Source: Pirellulimonas nuda
Lineage (GTDB): Bacteria; Planctomycetota; Planctomycetia; Pirellulales; Lacipirellulaceae
DNA: 64,000 nt
Direction: 5' to 3'
NCBI RefSeq assembly: GCF_007750855.1
Contig: NZ_CP036291.1
Span: forward strand, 248,001-312,000
This document shows positions 8,833-19,704 of this stretch, piece after piece. The notes beneath the pieces were generated by a model. It was not told where the DNA came from. It saw only the letters and a program-made list of their open reading frames with translations, and ran no database searches. Positions within the stretch are counted from its first letter, which is position 1, and each line of letters starts with the position of its first letter. The position numbers and the translations under genes are program-made.

Positions 8833-11800
8833 CTACGCCGCGTAGCGGCCGTCTTCGAGGCGGCGGGCTCGGCCCAGCGCGGCGAGGGTCTCTAGCAGCT
8901 CCGCGACGCGCTCTTTGTTGGCGCGGGTGAACCGTTTCGACACGTCGGCCGCGGTCGCCGGGCCCGACAGCGTCCCCAGCGCCTGCCCCACCGCGGCGGC
9001 CTGCTCGCTGAGCGTCTTGGGCCAGGCGAGCTTCTTGAGCTTCGCAGCCCCAGCAGCCGCCGACCCACGTTTCGGCGCGGCCGCATCCTCCCCAACCGCC
9101 ATCCCCTGCTGCGACTCGCCGCTGGGGTTCTGAAACTCGGGGCGTAGCCACCGCACCAGCCCGCGGCGTTCTTCCTCGGCCCGCTCGTGGTTGAGCGCCA
9201 CCAGCCGCTCCAAGATCTCTTCGTCGGACAGGTCGACCGGCCAGCCGTACGCCTCGGCCACCGCGGCGTCCAGGTCGTCGTGGTTTTGCTTGAGCACCGC
9301 GACCAGCCCCTGCTCGTGGATGGTGCGTTCCTTGGGGTTGAGCGTCTCGCCGCTGCGGAGCTTCTCTAGCACGTTGTACATGCCGGTCATCGTCAGCGAG
9401 GGGTGCGCGGCCTGCTGGCGTTTGCGGTGCGCGTCGAGCTGCTCGCCGAGCTCGCGGATGCGCGATTTTTGAGCGTCGATCGCCTCGGGGAAGGGAAAGG
9501 TCTCAAAGCAGCGCGTCTTGTTGTAGCGTGGATCATTTCCAACGCCCATCCGACCTCCTGAAGCTAGCGACCAGGTAGTATGCGGACGCGATGAAAGGAC
9601 ACCCAACGCATAGGCGTCGTCCAATCCCACATTGATTAGCATATTGTCCGGAAGAATGCGGCCGTCAAGAAAGACGAAGTATCGATGCTTGGCCGTCTCT
9701 GGAGTCGCGATAAAACGCTCCAGGCCGCGGAGCGAGTTGCGCAGTTCAGTGTTCTTCCGACCAAAGAGCCACCAGTTTTCTCGCCTGTACTTTTCGTTGT
9801 TCTGGTCGCGCTCCGGCTTCACGTTGTCAACGACATGCTGATAAACGGCTGGGAAACGGTCCCTCACTGCTTCTTGCGACAGCTCATGAAGATCTATGAC
9901 GAGCAGATTTCGCGACACCTGAGAAAGATCACGACCATGGCGGTACTCGCGAATTCGCCATTCCAGTTCCGAAACGCTGCCCAATCCAAGTTCCGATGCC
10001 TTCTCGCGGGTTACGAGGAAGCCCGATCCATGAAGCTTGACGCCTGTATTGCTAATGGAGTGATTGGCCTTCAAAGGAGCAGTCTGATCGATGCGAGCTC
10101 CTATTCGCAATGCGGCGGAAATGAATCCCTCAGTCTGTTCGAGTTCGATCGCGCTAGAGCCATCTGCGCGCGATGATTCCGAGACGACGCGAACGAGGAT
10201 ACCTTTGCCTGCGGGTTTCCCTGCGACTGTCATCCCGATTCGCACGGCAGCACCATCCGTGGAGTCAACCCAAGGATGGTCCGGGATGACAAACGCCAAC
10301 TCACACTTAGCATCGGTTTCTAGATGGAGTTGAAGCACCCGGCGGTTGAAAGTCTGGCGTATGCTATTCGTCGTAATGAATCCGAATCGAACAGATTCGT
10401 GATTCCGAAGTGAGACGGCCGCCTTATGCCACCAGTACATTACGTAGTCGCAGGACTCCGGTAACTCGTCGTAGGTCGAACGGATCGCGTCAACGTAACC
10501 ATCTCCCAAGTCGTGACGCATCTTGCTTGCGCCAATAAACGGCGGGTTTCCCACCACAAAATCCGCCTCCGGCCACTCTGCCTTCTTCGGGTTCAAGTAG
10601 CGGTACATCGGCAGCCGGGCCGACTCGTCTGGCACTTCGAGCCCTGTCACCGGGTGGGGCTTGGTGGTCCGGCCGTCCCAGATCGTCACCGGCTTGCCGG
10701 CGTCGTCCAGCACAATCTCGCGGCTGCTCCAGTCGAGCACCGCGTCGCGGCACTCGATGTTCTTGAAGTTCTGGATCACCGGCTGCGGCGGGTCGACCTT
10801 GCCCCGCGTGCGGAAGTGCCACTGCAAGTAGCCGATCCACAGCACCAGTTCCGCAATGGCCGCGGCGCGGGGGTTGATCTCGATCCCCAGCAGTTGGTGC
10901 GGATCGACCGTGTGCCCCCCTTCGAGCATCGTTTGCGTCTGCCCCAACGCTTCAAGGGCCGCGATCACTTCCCCTTCGATCCGCTTGAGGTGCTCCAGCG
11001 TCACGTACAAAAAGTTGCCGCTGCCGCACGCGGGGTCGAGCACGCGGACCTCGCACAGCCGGTCGTGGTAACGACGCAGCTCGGCGACCGCCCCGGCCGT
11101 GTCCCCCTCGGCTTCCAGCGTCATCGCCGCGGCCCGCGCGGCGGCCCACTCGTCGCGGAGCGGCTCGACGACGGTCGGCACCACCAGCCGCTCGACGTAC
11201 GCACGCGGCGTGTAGTGGGCGCCCAGCTTGTGCCGTTCTACCGGGTCGAGAGCCCGTTCGAGCAGCGTGCCGAAGATGGCCGGTTCGACATCGCGCCAGT
11301 CTTGCTCGGCGCCCTCGATCAGCAGATCGAGCTCGTCGCGGGTGACGTCGATCGCGGTGGGGGCGTGGAACAGGCCGCCGTTGAAGTACAGCAGGTCCTT
11401 GCGCAGCAGGGTGCTGAACCCGCCGCGGTCCATGGTGCGCCACAGCTCTTCGACCACGGGCCTAAAGTGCTTGGGCGATTCGAGCCCCCGCAGCAGGTCG
11501 CGGAAGGCGTGCTTGGGGAGCAGCTCAACGTCCTCGGCGAACATCGTGAACAAGCACCGCATCAAGAAGTGGGCCACGTCCTGCGGGTCGTGCCCGGCCG
11601 CTTCCAGGCTCTTGGCGAGCTTGGCCAGCTTGTCCGCGATGGCGCGGGTGACCTTGGCGCTCTGCCGCGCGGGGTCGAGCGCCAGCGGGTCGGTCCAGAC
11701 CAGCCGCAGCCGCTCACGGACTTCTTCCTGTTCGAGGTCCGCCAGCTTGATGGTGTGCGAACGCGGGTCGGGGAACGGCACGTACGCGCCGCCGGTCTGG

Positions 11801-12282
11801 CTGAACTCGCTGTACAGCCGCAGCGAGTGGCCGACATCCACAACCAGCAAGAACGGGGGCCGGCCCTCGTCCGGCGGCAGGCTGCGGGCGTAGCGTTCTG
11901 CTTGGCCGACGGCCCGCTGCATGGCGTTCTCGTAGGCGCTTGTGCCGCGTAGGCCGTGGCCGCTCTTGCGTTTCGCCTGCGCCTTCTGCTGGCGCTCGGA
12001 GAGCAACTGCCCCTGCTGCCCGGCTTCGACCCCCTGCTTGGTCTCACAGACAAACGCACCGCGCTTGTACAGGTCGACAAAGCCGGTGCTCTGCGTGCCG
12101 TCGCGGTTGTCGAACGTGACGGCGCGCTCGAAGACGTAGGCGTTCTGCTGGTTCTCGGCTTTTGCCGGGTCGGGGTGGGGGACTCCCAGCAGGTCGCACA
12201 GCTCGTTGAGGAAGCTCTGGTAGTTGGCGCGTTCAGAGCCGCCCGAGGGCGCCCAGCGCTCGATAAACGCGTCTGCTTGCAT
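8833..12282 (-). CDS. Type IIL (MmeI-like) restriction endonuclease-methyltransferase fusion
   Basis: 1149 residues. The N-terminal nuclease has a PD-(D/E)xK signature, D70 then E80-T-K82. A helical spacer follows. The adenine methyltransferase has motif [10 protein letters not shown] (D416) and motif IV NPPF (579-582). A target-recognition region precedes [20 protein letters not shown], and a C-terminal extension of about 100 residues resembles a winged helix. Such single-chain enzymes cut foreign DNA and methylate one strand of the host site. At 1149 residues it is longer than MmeI (about 920). No separate methylase, S subunit or other defence gene is adjacent. Residues about 580-917 are encoded by clearly lower-GC DNA, suggesting exchange of the specificity part. 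The ATG at 12282 matches the family N-terminus. Confidence 0.88.
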   Translation of the reverse strand: MQADAFIERWAPSGGSERANYQSFLNELCDLLGVPHPDPAKAENQQNAYVFERAVTFDNRDGTQSTGFVDLYKRGAFVCETKQGVEAGQQGQLLSERQQKAQAKRKSGHGLRGTSAYENAMQRAVGQAERYARSLPPDEGRPPFLLVVDVGHSLRLYSEFSQTGGAYVPFPDPRSHTIKLADLEQEEVRERLRLVWTDPLALDPARQSAKVTRAIADKLAKLAKSLEAAGHDPQDVAHFLMRCLFTMFAEDVELLPKHAFRDLLRGLESPKHFRPVVEELWRTMDRGGFSTLLRKDLLYFNGGLFHAPTAIDVTRDELDLLIEGAEQDWRDVEPAIFGTLLERALDPVERHKLGAHYTPRAYVERLVVPTVVEPLRDEWAAARAAAMTLEAEGDTAGAVAELRRYHDRLCEVRVLDPACGSGNFLYVTLEHLKRIEGEVIAALEALGQTQTMLEGGHTVDPHQLLGIEINPRAAAIAELVLWIGYLQWHFRTRGKVDPPQPVIQNFKNIECRDAVLDWSSREIVLDDAGKPVTIWDGRTTKPHPVTGLEVPDESARLPMYRYLNPKKAEWPEADFVVGNPPFIGASKMRHDLGDGYVDAIRSTYDELPESCDYVMYWWHKAAVSLRNHESVRFGFITTNSIRQTFNRRVLQLHLETDAKCELAFVIPDHPWVDSTDGAAVRIGMTVAGKPAGKGILVRVVSESSRADGSSAIELEQTEGFISAALRIGARIDQTAPLKANHSISNTGVKLHGSGFLVTREKASELGLGSVSELEWRIREYRHGRDLSQVSRNLLVIDLHELSQEAVRDRFPAVYQHVVDNVKPERDQNNEKYRRENWWLFGRKNTELRNSLRGLERFIATPETAKHRYFVFLDGRILPDNMLINVGLDDAYALGVLSSRPHTTWSLASGGRMGVGNDPRYNKTRCFETFPFPEAIDAQKSRIRELGEQLDAHRKRQQAAHPSLTMTGMYNVLEKLRSGETLNPKERTIHEQGLVAVLKQNHDDLDAAVAEAYGWPVDLSDEEILERLVALNHERAEEERRGLVRWLRPEFQNPSGESQQGMAVGEDAAAPKRGSAAAGAAKLKKLAWPKTLSEQAAAVGQALGTLSGPATAADVSKRFTRANKERVAELLETLAALGRARRLEDGRYAA

Positions 12283-12554
12283 CTCGACGTCAACCCAGAG
12301 GAGCCTACCCACCAAGCCCACAAAGGTACTTGGGCGGCAAAGCCCGCGGCAGGCCCCACCGGCGGGTGACCCCGTTCGCCTGCAGGGGAGGCGTCGTGGT
12401 CCTAGCGGTTGCGCGAGTTTTTGGCCGCCCGCTCTCCGGTTTGGCCCCCGATTCGCACACACGACAGCCAGCCGCCGGCGCTGGTCGCTTTGCAACCAAT
12501 CAGTGAGCCGGCGCCACGGTGAAAGCAACAGCCACTCTCTGGGAGAACACTGGT

Positions 12555-12644
12555 ATGTTCGGATCAAATCGAGGAAAGGGCATTTCGATCGTCACGATTT
12601 TGCTCGTAGCGCTGCTGGTCTATTGGATTTATTGGGGGTACTAG
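12555..12644 (+). CDS. 29-residue single-helix membrane peptide, hypothetical
   Basis: The translation starts [18 protein letters not shown] and ends in an aromatic WIYWGY-type tail: a basic N-terminus and one membrane helix. The sequence GGGAGA lies 8 nt before the ATG, a good ribosome-binding site. The peptide diverges from the restriction-modification gene 270 bp away and lies between the same flanking repeats. Its size and topology resemble small membrane proteins and type I toxins, but no antisense RNA can be demonstrated. It could also be a chance frame. Confidence 0.45.
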   Translation: MFGSNRGKGISIVTILLVALLVYWIYWGY

Positions 12645-13325
12645 CGGGATGCGGAGCGGAGGAGTTTCACATCGTGTCTGTTGGACTCACCCGCTTCTCC
12701 CGAGACTGGTCGCCCCCCGCCGGGCTTCCCGCCGTTGCCGTAGGCTACGGTGACGAAGGCCTTCGGCCAAATGCAGGAGTTGATTTTGCATCGATCTAAG
12801 CTGCCCACGGCTGGGGCGTCGGGGGCGTTTTTGGCTCGCAAATAGCCACCCGGTCGGAGAGAATTGGGGGCGGGTGCGGACCCCCCACGGTACACAGCCG
12901 GGGGGCGGGGCGCCCGGGGTCTGCGCGGCGGGCGGGGCGGCCAGCGGGTGCGCCTATTTTTGTCCCTCAGGTGTCCGCTGGGCGCGGCTCGCGGGCCACG
13001 GCGGACGACGAAGACGGAGGAGCGCCTTGATTCTTGTTGTTCCCGATGCTTGCCCGGACCGGAGCGACCCCCAGCAGGTGTCCGATTGGGGGGGGATTTT
13101 GTCCGCTGGGCCGGCTCGGCGGGGCCTTGGAGCGCCCCTTCTGGGGGGTGGGGCCGCGGGCCGGGCGACGTCGGCAAAGGACTTACGACGACCCGGGGGG
13201 GTTTTGTCCGATTTTCGATTTTCAGGAGAGCGGACAAAAGGACAAAAGTCGCCCAGCGGCGGCAGCGTCGCCGGCGGCGTCGTCGGTGGGGGGGCGGCGG
13301 GGGACGCGGCGCGGTGGCCGGCGGG
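12645..13325. other. 681-bp gene-poor region with repeats and TTTTGTCC motifs
   Basis: No protein-coding gene is supported. The region holds the right-hand copy of the restriction-flanking repeat (12731-12826), then G-rich sequence with several copies of a TTTTGTCC-type motif in both orientations (around 12957, 13095, 13202 and 13232-13250). Similar motifs recur at 19747-19790 and 19915. The long plus-strand frames here are antisense or read-through frames. Confidence 0.55.
12731..12826 (+). repeat. Dispersed repeat, right copy flanking the restriction-modification gene
   Basis: Direct-orientation relative of 8646-8741. Shared blocks are GTTGCCG, AGGCTACGG and TTGCATCGAT. The palindromic core reads AAGGCCTTCGGCC here versus AAGGCCTGCGGCC in the other copy. 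No terminal inverted repeats or target-site duplication could be recognised by eye. Confidence 0.6.
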
Positions 13326-14099
13326 TCAGACGACCATCCGCACCGGCACGCCGCGCCCGGCCATGACGCGTTTGGTCTCGGCGATGGTGTACTCGCCGAA
13401 GTGGAAGATGCTGGCCGCCAGGGCGGCGTCGGCCTTGCCGATCAGGATCGCGTCTGCCAGGTGCTCCGGGCGCCCCGCGCCGCCGCTGGCGACCACGGGG
13501 ATGCCGACCGCCTCGGCGACGGCGCGGGTGATCTCCAGGTCGTACCCGTCCTTGGTGCCGTCGGCGTCCATGCAAGTCAGCACGATCTCCCCGGCGCCGA
13601 GCCGCTCTGCCTCGCGCGCCCAGGCGACCGCCTCGAGGCCCGTGGGGATACGACCGCCGCTGATGAAGACCTCCCAGCGCTCAACGCCGTTCTCGCGGAC
13701 CCGTTTGGGGTCGATGTTCACGACGGTGGCGCAGGAGCCGAAGGCTCGGCTGATCTGGGTGACCAGCTCCGGCGTGCGCACGGCGGACGAGTTGAGGCTG
13801 ACCTTCTCGGCGCCCGCCTGGATCAGCCGGCGGGCGTCTTCGAGCGTGCGGATGCCGCCCCCGACGGTGAGCGGCATGAACACCTGCTCGGCGACGCGGC
13901 GGACCATGTCTGCGGTGATGTCGCGGCTCTCGTGGCTGGCGGTGATGTCGAGGAACACCAGCTCGTCGGCGCCCTCGGCCTCGTACCGCTGGGCCACCTG
14001 CACCGGGTCGCCCGCGTCGACCAGGTTGACGAAGTTGGTTCCCTTGACCACGCGGCCGCGGTCGACGTCGAGGCAGGGGATGACGCGTTTGGCGAGCAT
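13326..14099 (-). CDS. hisF: Imidazole glycerol phosphate synthase cyclase subunit HisF
   Basis: 257 residues, the standard length. It forms a (beta/alpha)8 barrel that, with HisH, converts PRFAR and glutamine-derived ammonia into imidazole glycerol phosphate and AICAR in histidine biosynthesis. Diagnostic motifs are [19 protein letters not shown] (catalytic Asp), [17 protein letters not shown] (second catalytic Asp), [11 protein letters not shown] and VVASGGAG. The subunit partner hisH is not in the window. The gene stands 12 bp upstream of the beta-helix gene's stop and may be the last cistron of that unit. Confidence 0.96.
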   Translation of the reverse strand: MLAKRVIPCLDVDRGRVVKGTNFVNLVDAGDPVQVAQRYEAEGADELVFLDITASHESRDITADMVRRVAEQVFMPLTVGGGIRTLEDARRLIQAGAEKVSLNSSAVRTPELVTQISRAFGSCATVVNIDPKRVRENGVERWEVFISGGRIPTGLEAVAWAREAERLGAGEIVLTCMDADGTKDGYDLEITRAVAEAVGIPVVASGGAGRPEHLADAILIGKADAALAASIFHFGEYTIAETKRVMAGRGVPVRMVV

Positions 14100-14111
14100 G
14101 GCGGGCGGAGG

Positions 14112-15251
14112 TTATTGGGCAGGGAGTGGCCGGGCTGGTCCGACGGGTTGGGCGGCCGGGCCAACGACAAACGGCCGCAGCACCTCGGGGGCTTCTTCCC
14201 CCGGCGTGATGGTGGCGCCGCGTTGGAGCTGAAGGATGCAGCGGTTGTTCAGGCCGGTGGCGCTCATTCCGGCGGCGAGCGCCGGGCCGTCGACCCAGGG
14301 GAGGAAGTCTACCAGATGTTTGGGGCGAACCATGCCGATACAGCCGTCGATCACCAGGCTGTTGGGGAGCTCCGCCAGCAGCACGAGCGGCGCGCCGATG
14401 GGGGGGTCGGCCGCGTACTCGTCGGCGGACGGGGTGTTGCTGGCGTGGACGTCTCGCAGCGTGATGCTGACCCCCGGGGCGGAGGGGAACGAGGTGCGCG
14501 GCGGGCAGCGGTTGAGCACCACGGCCATGCCGCCGTACTCGCCGCCGAAGCGGGCGCCGCGGACCAGCACCATTTGTTCTTGGCGGTCGCCGGCGGCTTC
14601 GAGCTCGATCCACGCGAGCGAGGCCTGGGTGCGTGCGTTTGCGGCGGGGGTGAAGATGCCGCCGTCGACCATCAGCCTCCCCCAGGAGGTGGTGATCGGC
14701 GTCACGCCGGCCGTGCCGGTGGGCCTGCAGAAGCAGTCGCGGATGGTGAGCTGGTCGCACATCCGGCTGTGGGCGATCTTGTCGACCTTGTCGAAGACGC
14801 AGCGCTCAACGACGACAACCGACGACCGGCACTGGATATCGACGGCCGTGCCGCGGACGCCGGCGAAGTGGACCCCGGAAATGAGCGAAGAGCCCATAGT
14901 GAGGTTGTTGCCGAGGTCGCCGGTGTTCCAGCGGACGCCGTTGGGGGCGTCGGCGATGGTCAGCGAGCCGGAGATCTCCGACCGCCAGCCCTGCCCCTCG
15001 ATAGCGAATGTGGTGCTGGCGAGCGACCCGCACTTGAAGACGGCGCCCTCGGCGAGCAGGCGCGAGCTGGCCGGCATGCGGACGGGGCCCGACAGGTCGA
15101 AGCTGCCCGCCACGATCACCGGCGGGATCTGGTGGCTCCAGGTGTACCCCCCCTGGTTGGGAGAGATCGCCACGATGCTGCTGGCGGCGCGGGCGAGCGC
15201 GGCGTTGACGGTGGCTTCGTTCCCGCCGTTTACAAAAATCGCCTCGGCCAT
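14112..15251 (-). CDS. Right-handed beta-helix-like protein of unknown function
   Basis: 379 residues from [21 protein letters not shown] strong AGGAG lies 7 nt before the ATG at 15251. The body is made of short beta strands separated by turns ([43 protein letters not shown]), the rhythm of pectate-lyase-like solenoids. No signal peptide is obvious. It follows the polymerase-like membrane protein by 40 bp, so it may handle or bind a polysaccharide; this is inferred from context only. No catalytic residues were identified. Confidence 0.65.
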   Translation of the reverse strand: MAEAIFVNGGNEATVNAALARAASSIVAISPNQGGYTWSHQIPPVIVAGSFDLSGPVRMPASSRLLAEGAVFKCGSLASTTFAIEGQGWRSEISGSLTIADAPNGVRWNTGDLGNNLTMGSSLISGVHFAGVRGTAVDIQCRSSVVVVERCVFDKVDKIAHSRMCDQLTIRDCFCRPTGTAGVTPITTSWGRLMVDGGIFTPAANARTQASLAWIELEAAGDRQEQMVLVRGARFGGEYGGMAVVLNRCPPRTSFPSAPGVSITLRDVHASNTPSADEYAADPPIGAPLVLLAELPNSLVIDGCIGMVRPKHLVDFLPWVDGPALAAGMSATGLNNRCILQLQRGATITPGEEAPEVLRPFVVGPAAQPVGPARPLPAQ

Positions 15252-15291
15252 GAGGGCTGCTCCTAGTTGGGCAAGGTGAGTGGCGGAGCGC

Positions 15292-16575
15292 TTACGACTT
15301 GCCTCCCAGCACCAAACGAACCAGGAAGATGCCGAACAGGGCGTAGAGCGCGTAAAGGCACAGCGTAAGCCATCCGCGGTAGGTATTGTACAAGCCCAAC
15401 ACAAACGCGTAGTAGGAAGCCAGCAGCAGCAACGAGTACCAGTCGACCGTATGGGCCTGCCACTGCAGGTTATTGCGGAAGGTCACCGTGCCGACGAACC
15501 GGTAAAAGATGCCCATGAACAGAAACCCGATCGACCCCAGGCTCCCGAAGTGGAGGTACAAGTCGCCGATGCTACTCATGGTGTAGCCCCAGCTCGTGCG
15601 TGTCGTTCCGCTCACGAACTTACCCAGGTTTACGTTCCAGTCGGGCAGCCCGAACGAGCGCGGCACAGGGAGCTGGTTGAGCAACCAGTCACGCGGCGAA
15701 AGCGTTCCGGTGAGCGTTGACTGCTGCTCTCGCGACTCCATGGCGACGCACAGCGGCGTCAGCGAGTCGTGCAGCAAGACGCCGGACGAGCTGGCTCCAG
15801 AGAACGAAGGGATGGGGTGGGCGGCGATGTACTTCAGATACGCGAGGGCCCCTGCGTAGTGGCCCCCCGCAGCGCCGCGGCCGCTGAGCCCCATCATCCC
15901 CAAGTATGCCGCCAGCGCTAGGCACAAGATCGCCGGAACCACGCGGATGCGTTGCCGCGCGAAGCTAAACGAGACAAAGCACACCAGCAGCGGCAGCCCG
16001 GTGCCGCGGCTAAAGCTGGCCATGAGAGGGGTTGTAAACACCGCGATCGAGGCCACGGCGAAGAGCATCCGCATTAGGCCGACCCTGGGGTTCGACCCCA
16101 GGTAGAGCCCGAGCGCCGCGGGTCCGCCGAACACGCACGCCATTGAGAAGCGGCTGATGATCCGGCCAACCGGGCCGAAATACCCAGCCACGAACGGATT
16201 GATGAGCACCAGCGTAGCGCAGAACAATGTCGCAATAAAGAACGACGTCGCCCCGGTGTTCCAGTGGAACGTTAACTCCGGCGAGGCCTCGCCGATCCAC
16301 TTGCCAATCGGCGTGACGTACCCTATCCAGAACACCGCCAGACACACCGCCACGAACCACAACGCCATTACGGCGTGTTCGTCGTAGGCGCTCGCGATGA
16401 CGGTGAGCCCGTGCGGCTGATAGTTGATCGCGTTGCCGGCCGTGCTGACCCACACCAACCCCGGGATCACGAACCGCGGCCTGAGCAGGTCGATAAACGC
16501 TTTCGGGAAGCGCAGTAACCCCGCCAGGCTTAGCGCCGTGACCGCCAGGAACGGGGGATAGAGTTCGGACTGCAT
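15292..16575 (-). CDS. Polytopic membrane protein, O-antigen polymerase (Wzy)-like
   Basis: 427 residues with about ten to twelve membrane helices and a large loop (about residues 235-325) between later helices, containing LSPRDWLLNQLPVPRSFG. This topology is characteristic of oligosaccharide-repeat polymerases, which vary widely in sequence. It is probably cotranscribed with the beta-helix gene. No glycosyltransferases or flippase are nearby, so the substrate is unknown; an uncharacterised exopolysaccharide polymerase or a ligase is possible. Confidence 0.62.
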   Translation of the reverse strand: MQSELYPPFLAVTALSLAGLLRFPKAFIDLLRPRFVIPGLVWVSTAGNAINYQPHGLTVIASAYDEHAVMALWFVAVCLAVFWIGYVTPIGKWIGEASPELTFHWNTGATSFFIATLFCATLVLINPFVAGYFGPVGRIISRFSMACVFGGPAALGLYLGSNPRVGLMRMLFAVASIAVFTTPLMASFSRGTGLPLLVCFVSFSFARQRIRVVPAILCLALAAYLGMMGLSGRGAAGGHYAGALAYLKYIAAHPIPSFSGASSSGVLLHDSLTPLCVAMESREQQSTLTGTLSPRDWLLNQLPVPRSFGLPDWNVNLGKFVSGTTRTSWGYTMSSIGDLYLHFGSLGSIGFLFMGIFYRFVGTVTFRNNLQWQAHTVDWYSLLLLASYYAFVLGLYNTYRGWLTLCLYALYALFGIFLVRLVLGGKS

Positions 16576-16768
16576 AGCAAGCTTTCACGGTTCCGCTCGG
16601 ACGCGACGCACGCGACGGTGCGGACCTCGAGGCTCTTGTACCTTAGCCCGCAAGTTCGGGGCGTCCAAGCCATCTGCGGGTGGATCCGCCTACAAGCGAA
16701 GGGTCTTTGACCGCTATCACCCCCGGAGGGCTACGCAGGCAGCGCAACCGGCGTCATCGTCATAGCGG

Positions 16769-18775
16769 TTACGCCTGTTCCACCTCCCGCCGGCAGTTGG
16801 GCAGGCTTTCAATGAACAGCTTCCCGTAGTACTTGGTCTCGATACGCGGGTCGAGGCACACCACCGTCCCGGTGTCGCTCTTTGCCCGGATCAGCCGGCC
16901 GAACCCCTGCTTGAACTTCAGCACCGCCTCGGGGAGCTGGTAGTCGCGGAACGGGTTCCCGCCGGCCGCGCGGATCGCTTCTAGCCGCGATTCTAGCAGC
17001 GGGCGGTCGGGGACGCTGAACGGCAGCTTGGCGATGATCACCAGTTGCAGCGCGTCGCCCGGCACGTCTACTCCTTGCCAGAAGCTGTCGGTACCCAGCA
17101 GGATGCTCCGCGGGTTCGCCTTGAACTCGTCGATCATCTGCGTACGCGGCGTCCCGTCGGCTTGGCTCAGGATCCGCAGGTTCCACGCCGCCGCGAAGCC
17201 GGCCAGCCCCGCCGCGGCGCGACGCAGCTGGTCGTAGCTGGTGAACAGCACGAACGCCCGGCCGTCGGTGTGGGAGACGTGCCGCTGGATCACCTCCAGC
17301 GATCGCCGCTCGAACCCCTGACGGTCGGTGACCGGGTCGGGCATCCCGCGCAGCGTCACCAGCCGGGCCTGCTCTTGGTAGTTGAAGGGGCTCCCTAGCT
17401 GCAGGCTCTCGCACTGCGTCAGCCCCACGCGCGACTTGAAGAAATCGACAGACCCGCTCTGCCCGACCGACAGCGTGGCGCTGGTCAGGATCACCGTCGA
17501 CACCTGGTCGAACAACTGCTCGCGCAGCGCCGGCCCCAGGTCGATCGGCGCCGCGCCCAGCTCGATGCGCGGCGCCCCGCGGCGGCCCGGCGTCGATTGC
17601 ATCCAGTAGCAACTGCCCCGCTCGCTCTGGGTCCGCCACGCCTCGACGTCGCCCGCCAACGACAGCACGCGGTCGTGCGCCGAGACGAAGTCTTGCCGGT
17701 CGACCTCGTCCTTGATCGTGCTCGCGGCGGCCTTGAGCGCGCGGGCCAGCACCCCCAGCGCCGGGCTGAGCTCGTTCGCCACGACCTTGGCTTCTTGTAC
17801 GCGGCCGTTCTCGGGGCCGTGGCGGACCCCCCATTCCCACAGCTCGCCAAAGAACTCATCGGCTTGGTTGCGGCAGCGGTCGACCTCCCGCAACGCGCTG
17901 TCGAACCCCCGCCCCACCAGCAGCCCCTTCTGGGTGCGGTCGTTGTAGAGCCGCGACAGTACGAACTCTACCTGCCCGCTGGTGACCTTCAGCCCCAGGT
18001 GGTCGCCGGCCACCTGCTCCACGGTGTGCGCCTCGTCCAGCACCACGATGTCGTAGTCGGGCAGCAGGCTCACCCCTTGCCGGCGGAGCGCGATGTCGCT
18101 GAACAATAGCGCATGGTTCACCACTAGGATCTGCGCGTTCTGCATCCGCCGGCGGGCGGCGTAGTAGAAGCAGTCTTTGTAGGTCGGGCAGCGGCGCCCC
18201 AGGCAGTTGCTGCTGTCGCTGGCGGCCTCGTCCCACACGGTGGGCGACGGCCGCCCCGGCAGGTCGGCGATCGAGCCGTCGCCGGTCTCCTTCGACCACG
18301 CCATCAACTGGCGCAGCTCCGCCACCTGCTCGTCTTGTGCGAACAACGACCCCGCACGGCCCATCGCCGCGTGCAGCCGGCGGAGGCTCACGTAGTTCCG
18401 CCGCCCCTTGGCCAGCACCGCGGTAAACTCTTGCGGGATCACCGCCCGCAGCAGCGGCAGGTCCTTGGCCAACAGTTGTTCTTGCAGCGAGATCGTTTGC
18501 GTCGACACCACCACCCGCCGCTGCGGCAGGGTGACCCCCTGGTGGTTGGTCCGCGTCTGGGTCGCGGCCAGGATCGCCGGCACCAGGTACGCAAAGCTCT
18601 TGCCGACGCCGGTGCCCGCCTCGACCACCAGATGTCGCTGGCGGCGGATCGCGTCCGCCACCCCCTCGGCCATCGCTAGCTGCTCGGGGCGGTCCTCGTA
18701 CCCGGGGAGCCGACGCGCAATCGCCCCCTCGGGTCCGAGGATGTCGCGGGAGGTGAGCGGTTTGGTTGCGTCCAT
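16769..18775 (-). CDS. DinG/XPD-family ATP-dependent DNA helicase
   Basis: 668 residues. The Walker A motif is EAGTGVGKS, the DEAH box is VLDEAHTVE, and the C-terminal motifs include [14 protein letters not shown] and the arginine-finger-like QGFGRLIRA. Three cysteines in [13 protein letters not shown] fit the iron-sulfur segment, but the upstream position normally occupied by the first cysteine reads [12 protein letters not shown], with Ser. DinG unwinds damaged or R-loop DNA 5'->3'. The intact core motifs support an active helicase; whether the cluster assembles is uncertain. Confidence 0.9.
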   Translation of the reverse strand: MDATKPLTSRDILGPEGAIARRLPGYEDRPEQLAMAEGVADAIRRQRHLVVEAGTGVGKSFAYLVPAILAATQTRTNHQGVTLPQRRVVVSTQTISLQEQLLAKDLPLLRAVIPQEFTAVLAKGRRNYVSLRRLHAAMGRAGSLFAQDEQVAELRQLMAWSKETGDGSIADLPGRPSPTVWDEAASDSSNCLGRRCPTYKDCFYYAARRRMQNAQILVVNHALLFSDIALRRQGVSLLPDYDIVVLDEAHTVEQVAGDHLGLKVTSGQVEFVLSRLYNDRTQKGLLVGRGFDSALREVDRCRNQADEFFGELWEWGVRHGPENGRVQEAKVVANELSPALGVLARALKAAASTIKDEVDRQDFVSAHDRVLSLAGDVEAWRTQSERGSCYWMQSTPGRRGAPRIELGAAPIDLGPALREQLFDQVSTVILTSATLSVGQSGSVDFFKSRVGLTQCESLQLGSPFNYQEQARLVTLRGMPDPVTDRQGFERRSLEVIQRHVSHTDGRAFVLFTSYDQLRRAAAGLAGFAAAWNLRILSQADGTPRTQMIDEFKANPRSILLGTDSFWQGVDVPGDALQLVIIAKLPFSVPDRPLLESRLEAIRAAGGNPFRDYQLPEAVLKFKQGFGRLIRAKSDTGTVVCLDPRIETKYYGKLFIESLPNCRREVEQA

Positions 18776-18789
18776 GACTGACCTTAAGA

Positions 18790-18880
18790 AGCCGTCAGCG
18801 ATCAGCTTTCAGCGATCAGCGATTGCTTCATGCTGAATCGAGAACTCAAAGCTGACGGCTGAAAGCTGACTGCTGACCGC
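18790..18880. repeat. Inverted-repeat element between dinG-like gene and thiG
   Basis: Two arms, each carrying CAGCTTTCAGC-type sequence and its complement GCTGAAAGCTG, face each other across a short AT-richer centre. Each arm also contains internal GTCAGC/GATCAGC repetitions. The element fills almost the whole 107-bp gap and contains no gene. Confidence 0.7.
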
Positions 18881-18882
18881 TG

Positions 18883-19704
18883 TTAACCCGCCGGCTGCCA
18901 CGTAATCACCCCCTCGTCCGGGCTGCTCGCGGTCGCGTACAGCCGCTTCGGGATCCGGCCGCTCTGCCAGCTCAGCCGGCCGGCTTCGCACGCCAGCCGC
19001 ATCGCGTCGGCCATCCGCAGCGGGTCCTTGGCGTGCGCGATCGCGGTGTTCAGCAGCACGCCGTCTACGCCCAGCTCCATCGCGGCGGCAACGTCGCTGG
19101 CGGCGCCCACGCCGGCGTCTACGATCACCGGGTACTCCGGGTCTCCTTCCTTCAAGTACTCCAGGCAGATGCGGATGTTGTTCGCGTTGAGCACCCCCTG
19201 GCCAGAGCCGATCGGGCTGCCGGCCGGCATCACGCTCGCCGCGCCGGCGTTCTTCAGCCGGCGGGCCACGATCGGGTCGTCGGAGGTGTACACCAACACC
19301 TCGAAACCGTCCGCCACTAGTTGCTCGGTCGCTTTGACCGTCTCGATCGGGTCGGGCAGCAGCGTCCGCTTGTCGGCCAGGCACTCCAGCTTCACCCAGT
19401 CGGCGCCCGGGTTCTCCAGCCCGCTCAGCAGCTCGCGTCCCAGCCGCGCCACGCGCACCGCGTCTTCGGCGTTGAAGCAGCCGGCCGTGTTGGGCAGCAG
19501 CGTGTAGCGGCTGGTGTCGATGAAGTCGAGCAGGTTCCGCCCCTGGGCGTCGATCAGCCGCTCGCGGCGTACGGCCACGGTCACACAGTCGGTCCCGCTG
19601 CGCTCCAGGGCCTGCTGCATCTGGGCGTGCGTGGCGTACTTTCCGGTGCCGACGATCAGCCGACTGCTGAGCGTGTGACGGCCGATGCGGAGCGGGTCGG
19701 GCAT
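18883..19704 (-). CDS. thiG: Thiazole synthase ThiG
   Basis: 273 residues. ThiG is the TIM-barrel enzyme that forms the thiazole phosphate of thiamine from 1-deoxy-xylulose 5-phosphate, dehydroglycine and the ThiS thiocarboxylate. Recognisable parts are [46 protein letters not shown], the active-site lysine in [15 protein letters not shown], and [12 protein letters not shown]. The ThiS carrier gene lies 430 bp upstream on the same strand rather than directly adjacent. Confidence 0.96.
   Translation of the reverse strand: MPDPLRIGRHTLSSRLIVGTGKYATHAQMQQALERSGTDCVTVAVRRERLIDAQGRNLLDFIDTSRYTLLPNTAGCFNAEDAVRVARLGRELLSGLENPGADWVKLECLADKRTLLPDPIETVKATEQLVADGFEVLVYTSDDPIVARRLKNAGAASVMPAGSPIGSGQGVLNANNIRICLEYLKEGDPEYPVIVDAGVGAASDVAAAMELGVDGVLLNTAIAHAKDPLRMADAMRLACEAGRLSWQSGRIPKRLYATASSPDEGVITWQPAG

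Noticed and set aside
8833-12282. A BREX- or DISARM-type defence locus
   Set aside because: Only a single nuclease-methylase fusion is present; no partner helicase, PglZ, phospholipase or other signature gene is nearby.
10513-15266. Large plus-strand frames at 10513-11952 and 12864-15266
   Set aside because: They run antisense to the restriction enzyme, hisF and the beta-helix gene, and have His/Arg/Ala-rich composition without domains.
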